Positions 1 through 7,200 of a stretch of DNA of 11,587 bases are shown here, piece by piece. The notes beneath the pieces are model-generated. The model made no database searches and was not told where the DNA came from. It saw nothing but the letters and a program-made list of their open reading frames with translations. How positions within the stretch are numbered: position 1 is the stretch's first letter; every line of letters begins with the position of its first letter. The DNA comes from Planctomycetaceae bacterium (GTDB lineage Bacteria > Planctomycetota > Planctomycetia > Pirellulales > Thermoguttaceae), in the NCBI GenBank assembly GCA_015062085.1, contig SUVI01000130.1, positions 1 through 11,587 on the forward strand, given 5' to 3'. The translations under genes were made by a program, and so were the position numbers.

Positions 1-401
1 TGCGCGTCGTGAGCCATTCTCCGGACGGAAACGGCATCCTCTTCGAAGGCACGAAGGGCAAGATGCACGTCAGCCGCGGCCGCATCAAAGGCAAGCCGAT
101 CGAAGAACTCGCGCCCGATGCGTTCTCGCAGGCGGATTTCGACGGTCTGTACAATGGGAAACCGTTTGAAGGCCACAAGAACAACTTCATCCGCTGCATC
201 CGCGAAGGCGGCATGCCGGTCTCGGACGTCTGGTCGCATGTCAAAGCCATGAACTGCTGCCACCTGAGCGGTATCGCCGCGCGTCTCGGCCGCAAGATCG
301 AATGGGATCCGGCAAAAGAAGAGATCATCAACGACGCCCACGCCGCGACCTTCGCCGCTCGCGAACAGCGCAAAGGTTTCGAGATCCCCCGCGATTTCTG
401 A
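1..401 (+). CDS. Gfo/Idh/MocA family oxidoreductase, C-terminal fragment (5' end outside the window)
   Basis: Only the last roughly 133 codons are present. The reading frame is open to the window edge (codons from position 3), and the GTG at 9 is most likely an internal valine, so the true start lies upstream. The segment resembles the C-terminal part of planctomycete NAD(P)-dependent sugar dehydrogenases of the Gfo/Idh/MocA family. Recognisable pieces are the glycine-rich turn NGILFEGTKGKMHVSRG, a stretch around GHKNNFIRCIREGG, and the closing GRKIEWDPAKEEIINDA, which is very common at the end of planctomycete members. The N-terminal Rossmann domain that binds the nucleotide is not in the window, so substrate and cofactor cannot be judged. 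Family members oxidise or reduce sugars, inositols and related polyols; many planctomycete paralogues are exported by Tat, which cannot be checked here. A strong intrinsic terminator follows at 498-529, so this is the last gene of its transcript. Confidence 0.85.
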   Translation, partial: RVVSHSPDGNGILFEGTKGKMHVSRGRIKGKPIEELAPDAFSQADFDGLYNGKPFEGHKNNFIRCIREGGMPVSDVWSHVKAMNCCHLSGIAARLGRKIEWDPAKEEIINDAHAATFAAREQRKGFEIPRDF

Positions 402-427
402 ATGCCTTCAATGCGGAAATAACTCGT

Positions 428-469
428 TTGGCTAAACAGACTTGGCGAAACAGACTTGGCTAAACTGAC
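428..469. repeat. 14-bp tandem repeat, three copies, non-coding
   Basis: Three head-to-tail 14-bp units occupy 428-441, 442-455 and 456-469, with the pattern TTGGCTAAACAGAC. Units two and three each differ from the first at one base. The repeat lies between the stop codon of the oxidoreductase and its terminator, so it would be transcribed as part of the 3' untranslated region. The unit length is not a multiple of three, and I see no protein in it. No function is evident; it looks like a small replication-slippage product. Confidence 0.8.
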
Positions 470-497
470 CAGATGACCTCAATGGTCTTCCACTCCT

Positions 498-529
498 GAA
501 AGCGGTACTTTCTGTGCCGCTTTCTTTTT
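498..529 (+). terminator. Rho-independent terminator after the oxidoreductase gene
   Basis: An 11-bp stem (498-508 pairing with 514-524, core GAAAGCGG/CCGCTTTC, with one G-U pair) closes a 5-base loop and is followed directly by TTTTT at 525-529. This is a textbook intrinsic terminator on the plus strand, about 97 bp after the stop codon. It separates the oxidoreductase from the HEAT/TPR gene, which has its own promoter. Confidence 0.85.
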
Positions 530-600
530 GCATTCACTCCGTCGCGCAATTTCCCATCACGCCATTTTCTGTTTTCTGGCAGCAGTGCAGTTTCCCCCCC

Positions 601-629
601 TTGACATTTGGAAGACATTCCGCTAAAAT
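601..629 (+). promoter_or_regulatory. Sigma70-type promoter for the HEAT/TPR gene
   Basis: A perfect -35 box TTGACA (601-606) is followed by a 17-bp spacer and a -10 box TAAAAT (624-629), a one-base change from TATAAT. Transcription should start near 635-637. That is essentially at the first in-frame ATG (637), so using that ATG would need a leaderless message, and one of the later ATGs (676, 703, 715) is more plausible. T-rich runs at 565-576 lie further upstream. Confidence 0.75.
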
Positions 630-702
630 TTGAAAGATGGACGGATCCAGTCCAGCCGTTTTGGATCCATTTCCCATGACATTCAACCCGCAAAAAAACA
701 GC

Positions 703-2592
703 ATGAGTCGAAAAATGCGTTTCCATTTTGAAAAAGTGAGCCGTTTCCTCCTTCATGGATCCCGGAGATTTCCATGCCGAAGCCAACTTTCGGTTTCCGT
801 ATTTTTCGCGGTGCTGGTCCTTTTGCCGTTTTGCGCTGCAGGTTTCGCACAGTGTGCCGATTTTCGTGAAAAACCGCTTGCCGAAACAGAGCAGAAAGCG
901 CTCCAAGCAACGATTTCCCAGCTTGGTTCCTCTTCTAGCCGGATCCGTGAAAAAGCAGGTCAAGATCTTCTGAAATACGGCAGCGCAGCCGTCCCGTTTC
1001 TGCAGGAAGCGCGTCTGAATGAGGATCTCACGATCGCGGAGGAGGCCGAATTCTACCTTCAGATCCTCCAGAACGGGATCCACCGAGTCGGAGATCCGCC
1101 GCAGGTCACGGACTGCCTGAAACAGTACGAGATCACCCGCTTGAAGCACTTGCGTCTGCTTTCGCTCTATTCGCTGACGTACCTCCCGGCAGAGACCTCC
1201 CTCACGCCGCTTCTCCGGCTCACGCTCCTCGAAAAGGACACGCGGCTCTCCCAGCTCGCAGCACTCGCAGCCTACCGGACACTCCCCAGAGAGCGTCCTC
1301 TCCCTCGATTTCCGCTCATTTTCCCGGAAGAAAGACCGTATCCGGACCCCAATTTCTGGGAAACGGAAAACCAAAAAGCACGGCAGACACGAAAAACCCT
1401 CATCCAAGAGATCCGACGATACCTCCTTTCGGAGCCGGCCCAAACCCCCGGAAAACAGCTTCTGCTCGCACTTTTTTCACTCGAAGAGACGCTCGCCTCT
1501 TCCGCCGCCCAAACTCCGGAAGCCTCACCGTCCCAAACCGTTTCAGAAAACGCCCCAGCCGCCAAACCGCAGGAAAATGATCCTGCCGCGCAAAAGCTCC
1601 TGGCGTTCCGAAACCGTTTTTTAGAAAACGTAAACACACAGGCGGAACCGATGGATCTCCTTTTCACACGAGAACTGGACCTCAGCCTCTGCTGCCTTCT
1701 CTACCAGGCCGGCACGGCACCAAAAGCAGATGGATTTTTCCAGACCACATTCCTTCGTCCCGAAAACCAGCTCCGAAATAATTCGCTTCCAAGCATGGAA
1801 ATGCACAATAATTTCGTGATCCTGTTCTTCCGCCAAGGCCAAAACCTCCTGCAGGACGGCCACTCTGCCTGGTGTGCCCAACTGCTCGACTCACTCTGGA
1901 AAGACATGGAAATGCGCGAGAAAAACCACCTTTCCCCACTTCTGCTCACGACTTGGCAAAGCCTCGGTCAATACGAACCCGCGATCGCACTTGCCCGCGA
2001 TATTCGGCACGTTTCATTTTTGAGCAAAGATTCTGCGGACCAGGAAAACGTTGACAAAATGGCGAACATCCTCGTGTCTCTCCACTCGCATCGAGACATT
2101 CAGCAGCAAAAATTCACGGAAGCCCGCACTCGCTTGGAAAACTACCTCCAAAAGACTCCTCAGGAAGAGCTCGACATCGACCTGCTGATCCTTGCCCGAA
2201 AACTTGCTCTGCATACGAAAGACGACGCGTGGCTGAAAGCCCTTGATGCCCGGATCCTCGAACATCTGGAAGCCGTCCGAAAGAAAATCACGATCATGGC
2301 ACAAAATCCCTTCACGTCCCCCCAAGACAAAAGCCATGCACTGAACGAATTTGCCTGGCTCGCCGCCAACACGGGGTTTCAGCTGGAGAAAGCATTGGAA
2401 TACGCGCAGGAAATGACGCAGCTCCGCCCGGATTCCGCCGGTCTTGCCGACACCCTAGCAATGGTCCATTTCGCAATGAAAGACTACGAAAAAGCATTTG
2501 AAGTCCAGAAAAAAGCCCACGAACTGGATCCCGCAGAGCCGGTGATCTTTCAGAATCTGGAACGTTTCCGAGTCTGGCTCCCCAAAGACTGA
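703..2592 (+). CDS. Secreted HEAT-repeat/TPR protein of planctomycete type
   Basis: The open frame begins at ATG 637 (651 residues), but the promoter at 601-629 puts the transcript start at about 636. I therefore favour ATG 703 (629 residues); 676 and 715 are alternatives, and none has a clear Shine-Dalgarno site. Residue numbers here count from 637. A basic stretch is followed by a hydrophobic core at 51-70 ending AAGFAQ, which reads as a signal peptide. Residues about 85-145 fit the planctomycete HEAT-like pattern (a split of short helices, SRIREKAGQDLLKYGSAAVP), and helices up to about 215 may continue it. A Pro/Ala/Gln-rich linker lies near 285-315. The last roughly 85 residues hold two TPR units, recognisable by ALNEFAWLAANT and ADTLAMVHFAMKDYEKAFEVQ. 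Both repeat types mediate protein-protein contacts, so a scaffold role in the periplasm or cell envelope is inferred; no catalytic motif is seen. The gene is monocistronic and convergent with the next one. Confidence 0.75.
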   Translation: MSRKMRFHFEKVSRFLLHGSRRFPCRSQLSVSVFFAVLVLLPFCAAGFAQCADFREKPLAETEQKALQATISQLGSSSSRIREKAGQDLLKYGSAAVPFLQEARLNEDLTIAEEAEFYLQILQNGIHRVGDPPQVTDCLKQYEITRLKHLRLLSLYSLTYLPAETSLTPLLRLTLLEKDTRLSQLAALAAYRTLPRERPLPRFPLIFPEERPYPDPNFWETENQKARQTRKTLIQEIRRYLLSEPAQTPGKQLLLALFSLEETLASSAAQTPEASPSQTVSENAPAAKPQENDPAAQKLLAFRNRFLENVNTQAEPMDLLFTRELDLSLCCLLYQAGTAPKADGFFQTTFLRPENQLRNNSLPSMEMHNNFVILFFRQGQNLLQDGHSAWCAQLLDSLWKDMEMREKNHLSPLLLTTWQSLGQYEPAIALARDIRHVSFLSKDSADQENVDKMANILVSLHSHRDIQQQKFTEARTRLENYLQKTPQEELDIDLLILARKLALHTKDDAWLKALDARILEHLEAVRKKITIMAQNPFTSPQDKSHALNEFAWLAANTGFQLEKALEYAQEMTQLRPDSAGLADTLAMVHFAMKDYEKAFEVQKKAHELDPAEPVIFQNLERFRVWLPKD

Positions 2593-2641
2593 ACGCTCGC
2601 GCCCCGCGTTCCCGTTTGAGCTGACTCACGTTAAACGATGC

Positions 2642-2656
2642 TCCTGCTTTGCAGGA
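2642..2656. terminator. Possible weak stem-loop between convergent genes
   Basis: TCCTGC (2642-2647) and GCAGGA (2651-2656) form a 6-bp stem around a 3-base loop in the 89-bp gap between two convergent stop codons. On the minus strand an outer CGAT/ATCG pairing could lengthen it and a short TTT follows. No real T-tract follows on either strand, so it is at best a weak terminator. I see no better candidate for either gene. Confidence 0.3.
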
Positions 2657-2681
2657 TCGCGCGCCGCGTAAACCGGACGAC

Positions 2682-3722
2682 TCACCGTTTTTCCTTTTTC
2701 TCCTCGTTCAGAAGCTCCGCAAGCGTCTGGACGAGAAGATCCATCTCGACCTCACCATGTTCCGCATTCACCGCAATGCAGATATGCGGTTTTTTCGTGA
2801 AATGAGTAAGCGCGACCCGGCACCCTCGAACTCCCAAAGCCTTCACGATCTCCCGCGGCGACGCAGAATTCACAAGCACAAACGGCAATTCACTCTGCGA
2901 AACGAACTCGATCTCCTTCTCCGCCAATTTACGCTTCAGGAACTCGGCATTCCTCTGCAGCGCCTCATGACGATGCGGTTCCCGTGCAAGTTCCAGCGCC
3001 CGGATCCCGGCAACGATATTCGAAAGCGGCATCTGATTCCGCGTACAGCAGCACGGTTCCCCTTTACGCAGCAGCCGGAGCCAGCGTCGATTTCCAACCA
3101 AAAAACCGCCGCTGTTTCCAAAAGCATCCGCCAGCGAACCGCTGAAAAAGAACTGAACGCCCTTTTCCACATCCGGCATCCAGTCCGCCTGGATCCCAAA
3201 ATGCTCAAGCGTTCCCCGGTAATTCTCCCCGAGAAGTCCGACACCAAGCGAATCATCCAAAATCACGACACTGGGGATCCCGCGCTTTTCGTAAAGCTCC
3301 AGCAGCATTTCTCGCCACTCTGCCACCGGCGCAATGGCCCCAAACGTCTCGCAGACTCCGTTCGCCAGCAAAATCACGCGGGATGCCGACTCCGGAAGGT
3401 CCGAAAGCGAACCCGGCGTCAATAAATGTGTCCGGACCCCTTCATACTGACGCTGCACGATCTCCAAAACATCAGGGATCGAACCGTCTGTAGTCTGCGG
3501 AACAAAAAGCTCATCCCCATCCTGAAGCACATTTCGCAAAAGTGCAACCAGCGCAAGATAACCGTCAGGAAAGAAAAGTGCCGCCTCCGCTTGAAAAAAT
3601 CGCGCTACTTTCCCCTCAAAAACCTGATAGTAATCCACAGGTTCTTCGGAGTCGAACGTCAACTGAAGGATCTCAGGCGCCGTTCGGATAGCCAGGTAAT
3701 CGGAAGGACAGAATGAATACAT
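2682..3722 (-). CDS. 8-amino-7-oxononanoate synthase-like fold-type I PLP protein lacking the catalytic lysine (predicted pseudoenzyme)
   Basis: This 346-residue protein aligns by eye along its length with alpha-oxoamine synthases (BioF, KBL, serine palmitoyltransferase). It has PSDYLAI at 6-12 for SNDYLGL, then AEAALFFPDGYLA (45-57), DDSLGVGLLG (156-165) for DDAHGTGVLG, RGTLEHFGI (169-177), and SLADAFGNSGG (196-206) for TLSKALGSVGG. Aligned this way, the lysine that forms the Schiff base with PLP is Asp199. The His of the DDAHG motif is Leu159 and the PLP-stacking His is Asp79. Only the first Asp of the DD pair (Asp156, PLP N1 contact) remains. The frame is intact, so this is not simple decay. 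The protein also starts about 40 residues later than typical BioF; an in-frame stop at 3765-3767 blocks extension, and AAAAGG precedes ATG 3722. It probably cannot do PLP condensation chemistry. By analogy with the lysine-less LCB1/SPTLC1 subunit, it may partner an active paralogue; that is inference. Confidence 0.8.
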   Translation of the reverse strand: MYSFCPSDYLAIRTAPEILQLTFDSEEPVDYYQVFEGKVARFFQAEAALFFPDGYLALVALLRNVLQDGDELFVPQTTDGSIPDVLEIVQRQYEGVRTHLLTPGSLSDLPESASRVILLANGVCETFGAIAPVAEWREMLLELYEKRGIPSVVILDDSLGVGLLGENYRGTLEHFGIQADWMPDVEKGVQFFFSGSLADAFGNSGGFLVGNRRWLRLLRKGEPCCCTRNQMPLSNIVAGIRALELAREPHRHEALQRNAEFLKRKLAEKEIEFVSQSELPFVLVNSASPREIVKALGVRGCRVALTHFTKKPHICIAVNAEHGEVEMDLLVQTLAELLNEEKKEKR

Positions 3723-3767
3723 TGCACCTTTTCTGCGTTTTGGGGATACACAAACGATTTGTGTTCA

Positions 3768-3796
3768 ACTTTACCAGATATTTCGGATTCCTTCAA
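3768..3796 (-). promoter_or_regulatory. Promoter for the BioF-like pseudoenzyme gene
   Basis: On the minus strand, -35 box TTGAAG (3791-3796) and -10 box TAAAGT (3768-3773) are 17 bp apart. The predicted transcript start is near 3761, giving a leader of about 38 bases before ATG 3722. An A7T7 tract begins 14 bp upstream of the -35 box and could act as an UP element. Confidence 0.55.
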
Positions 3797-3809
3797 GACG
3801 AAATTCCAT

Positions 3810-3825
3810 GAAAAAAATTTTTTTC
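3810..3825. promoter_or_regulatory. A7T7 palindrome, possible UP element or bent DNA
   Basis: A perfect 16-bp palindrome, G-A7-T7-C, lies exactly 14 bp upstream of the -35 box at 3791-3796. A/T tracts in this position can contact the alpha-subunit C-terminal domain of RNA polymerase or bend DNA. A similar A-rich tract sits at the same distance from the promoter at 11393-11421. Confidence 0.4.
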
Positions 3826-4249
3826 CGCCATTTTTTGAAAAATTTCCGCTTCCTGACTCTTTTCCAAAACATTCTCCCGAAAACGGAACTGCCAAAGATG
3901 CACTTTCTTTACGCGGCCAGCTCTCACTCGGGCCACTCCGGCTTGCGGATCTCTAAAAAATGACGGAGCTCTGAGGCAGGAACGCCCAAGATTCCACTCT
4001 TTCACTCCGACCTAAATTTCTGTACTTCCACGAATTTCCCGAACAAATCATCTTCCCCATCTTACGCACTCAACGCATCCCCAATAAAAAGTCCATCGCG
4101 CCTGCGAATCGGAGAAAATCCGGAACGAAGATGAAAGTAGGATAAATATTCGGGGCCGACTTTACGATTTACGGAATGGGGGTCTCTTTGTGCCGTCGCG
4201 CACCACGAGGCAGGGACGTCGTAAAGGTTTGTTTTTCACGGAGTATTGA

Positions 4250-7200
4250 ATGTTCAAAACCAAAACCGCTGCATGGGGAAGCGCCTTCTTTTTGCTCGCA
4301 ACTTCCTTGGGAGCCGCAGCCGCCTACCAGGAATACCAAAAGCATGGCGAAACGGAAGCCGCTCTCCGATCCATCGTTCAGCAGGACATCGACCGCGTCG
4401 AAAAACTCATGGCGTACCCGGATGCCGGCATGAATGCATGGGGGGAGTACCTGAATATTTCCGAAATGAGAATGGCCCTGAACTCCTCCGATCCGGACAC
4501 CTGCCGATCTCTCGACCGCAGCATCGTCACGTGCAATTTCGCTTACGGTGTTGAGTCCAAACCGGAACTGACTGCTCTGCGCGACTCCCTGACCGCTCTG
4601 CGGAAATGGCAGCAGAGTTCCATCCTCGAAACGTTCTGCAGGGGGACGACTGCCCCGGAAGCTCTCATCGCGGACAGAGCGATCCACCCCGTCCCGGAAC
4701 GAACCGAGCTGCTTCTGGCCGCAAACACCAAGAACGCTGAACTCCAGAACGCTGAACTCCAGAACGCTGAACTCCAGAACGCTGAACTCCAGAACGCTGA
4801 ACTCCAGAACGCCGTCGCGCAGAACGATCCGTCTCAAGACGCAGAGGGACAGGACACTCAGGATCTAAATGCGCTCGCGAGTACGGACGCTCCGGAAGAT
4901 CTCGAAGATCGACCGAATGGAGCTGGAGAAGCGAAAGTTCTTGCAGACGCCGAAGACCTTGCAGACGCCGAAGTTCTTGCAGCCGCCGAAGACCTTGCAG
5001 ACGCCGAAGTTCTTGCAGCCGCCGAAGACCTTGCAGCCGCCGAAGACCTTGCAGCCGCCGAAGACCTTGCAGCCGCCGAAGACCTTGCAGACGCCGAAGA
5101 CCTTGCAGACGCCGAAGCTCCAGATGAAACGGAAACAGTCTCACCGCTCCTCGCGTTGGGAACGGACGGCATAGAAGAAGGCATGGATGACGGCCCAAAT
5201 GACCCCAGCGGGAAAAATTGCGACTCTTCCCGAATCGCGTCACCGCTGCACGATCTCATCGAGGACCAAAAGCAGACGTTCGCATCTGCGGAAGATCCCC
5301 TCGACGCCGAATTGCTCCCGATGCCCGAAACTCCCATCTTGACGGCAGAAATGGAAGATGATGCCGAACGGAACGCCCCGCTGGATACTGAGCTGGATAC
5401 TGAGCTGGATACTGAGCTGGATACTGAGCTGGATACTGAGCTGGATACTGAGCTGGATGCCGAGCTGGATGCCGAGCTGCTGCTTCCCGTTTCGCACCCG
5501 GAACTCGCAGATCAGGTCCCCCCTGCGGTAAAAGCAGAAGATGCGATCGCGGAAAACTCTGCTGAAAATGCGGAACTGGAATCGCAGCGGGTCGACATTG
5601 CGTGGGTCGCGCGGGAAACTCCCGGCAATGAACTGACCGTTCCGGAACTTCCGATGGACTCCGAAACTCCCGCCTCGGCCTGCAGGGAAAATCAGACCGT
5701 GGAAATACCATCCGCCGCTTTTTCCAACGCAGGCACTCCAGTCTCTCGTGAGAAAACACAGGAATTGGAAACAAATATCCCAGACCTCCACGAAGACGCC
5801 CTAGCGATCCAAAACGCAGAAGCAAAAGCTGCAGCTCAGAATGGATCGGCAATTGCAGAGCCGTCTTCTCTTCAGAATGCGGAAACATCGGGATCTGCCG
5901 TTGAAACCATGGCGGCAGACGACCTTCACGCAGAAAATGCGGAGGATGAAAGCCTGCTCGCACTTCCGAAAACCTCGATCCAGCTTGAAACGAAACTGGC
6001 CCAGTACAGCCTTAGTCTTAAAGACCCGCAGCCGCTCGATGAGCTCACCCTTTCCGGTGACTTTACGCAGGATGCGCGTCTGCTTTACGCCGCCTGGTGC
6101 AGCGCGGAATACGAGCCGCCGAAGCCTGAAGATCTCGAAACGGCCTACGTAAAAGTCCGCGCAGCCGCAAACCGAGTCGAGCGTCTTTTTGCTAAAACTC
6201 CGGCAGCCAAACGCCAGCTCTGGAAACAACTCCTTCACTGGGACGCCCTCCAGCTTGAAAAAGAAGCGGACCATACGGCCCTCCTGGAAGTCTTTCATCG
6301 TCTTTCCAGCGGCGTTTATGGTCTGGAACTTGAATATTTCGCCGACCTTCGGAATGCGATCGAACACTACCTTGCAGTGGAAGCCCAGCTTCACTCGCCG
6401 GCTTACGCAGAAAAACTTTTCGAGAACGCTCGGGACCGGATGAGAAAACTCCTGGCTCTCGCGTCTATGGAGCCCGTTTCCGAGATCCAGTGCGCGGTCA
6501 CAGACCTCACTCGGTGGCTGGAAAAGATGGGGCAGGCCAAACAGTACGTCTGCTGCACACGCGCACTGTGGTCCCAGCCGAACATCGTAGCTCACGTCAG
6601 TCATACGGTCTTTGAACGCTACGGAAGCCGATTTATCGAAATGGAAGACGAGATCCGGAATCAGATCCCCCAAGGCACCATTCGCGGCAAATCGCTCTTC
6701 AGCGGCAATCTGACAGTCGCCCCGGTCCTCAATCCGGAACAGATCGAGATCGGAATCGTTCTGGATGGTTCCTCGGACAGCAAAACGCGTACTTACGCAG
6801 GCCCAGCGATCATCTCTTCCCGTGCCAAAAGCCGGATCTTCGTTGCTAAGAACATTCTGATGGATGAGAATGGACTGGATTCCACTCCGGCGAAAGTTCA
6901 GATCCGCACCAATTCAAGGATCGAAGGCGTTCAGGACATCCACAATCGTCTGCTGATCGAAAATTTCGTGACTCGCCGTGCGTTCGCGAAGAAAGACGAG
7001 ACCGAACGGCAAGCTGTGGCAGAAAACATCGTGAAACTGCGTCAGCGTTTCGACAGTTCGATCGACGCGATACTGAATGAATGGAATTCCAGATACGAAG
7101 AAGTCCTCTTCCGTCACCTTGCCCCGCGCGGCATCCGTATGGAAGAAACGCACATGTGGTCGGATGACACTGGAGTTCACGCCCGGATGCACCTGCTGGA

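Larger units (their letters stand above)
3723..4249. other. Divergent intergenic region, no gene seen
   Basis: This 527-bp stretch separates the minus-strand pseudoenzyme gene from the plus-strand large secreted protein. The left part holds the minus-strand promoter (3768-3796) and the A7T7 palindrome (3810-3825). Short open frames exist here on both strands but have no ribosome binding site or recognisable protein. I could not find a convincing -35/-10 pair for the plus-strand gene, although the stretch around 4141-4150 (GATAAATATT) is -10-like. A good ribosome binding site, GGAG, sits at 4240-4243, six bases before ATG 4250. Confidence 0.6.

Noticed and set aside
428..469. 14-bp tandem repeat as a CRISPR array
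   Set aside because: The units are directly adjacent with no spacers and are too short. No cas-like gene is present.
460..1443. 327-residue minus-strand open frame opposite the HEAT/TPR gene
   Set aside because: Its product is Arg/Cys/Phe-rich with no recognisable domain and fully overlaps a gene with a clear signal peptide and TPR units. It is an antisense shadow.
3759..4005. Small open frames on both strands in the divergent intergenic region
   Set aside because: They lack ribosome binding sites and recognisable composition, and they overlap the promoter and A7T7 tract.
4733..4807. NAELQ array as a pentapeptide-repeat (beta-helix) domain
   Set aside because: Read as AELQN it is close to A(D/N)LXX, but Glu replaces Asp/Asn and five units make little more than one coil. 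The perfect DNA identity fits recent slippage better.
4869..5174. Long overlapping open frames on both strands across the repeat arrays of the large gene
   Set aside because: They are open because the repeat units contain no stop in several frames. They have no ribosome binding site and encode only simple repeats such as LRRLQG or TPKTLQ.
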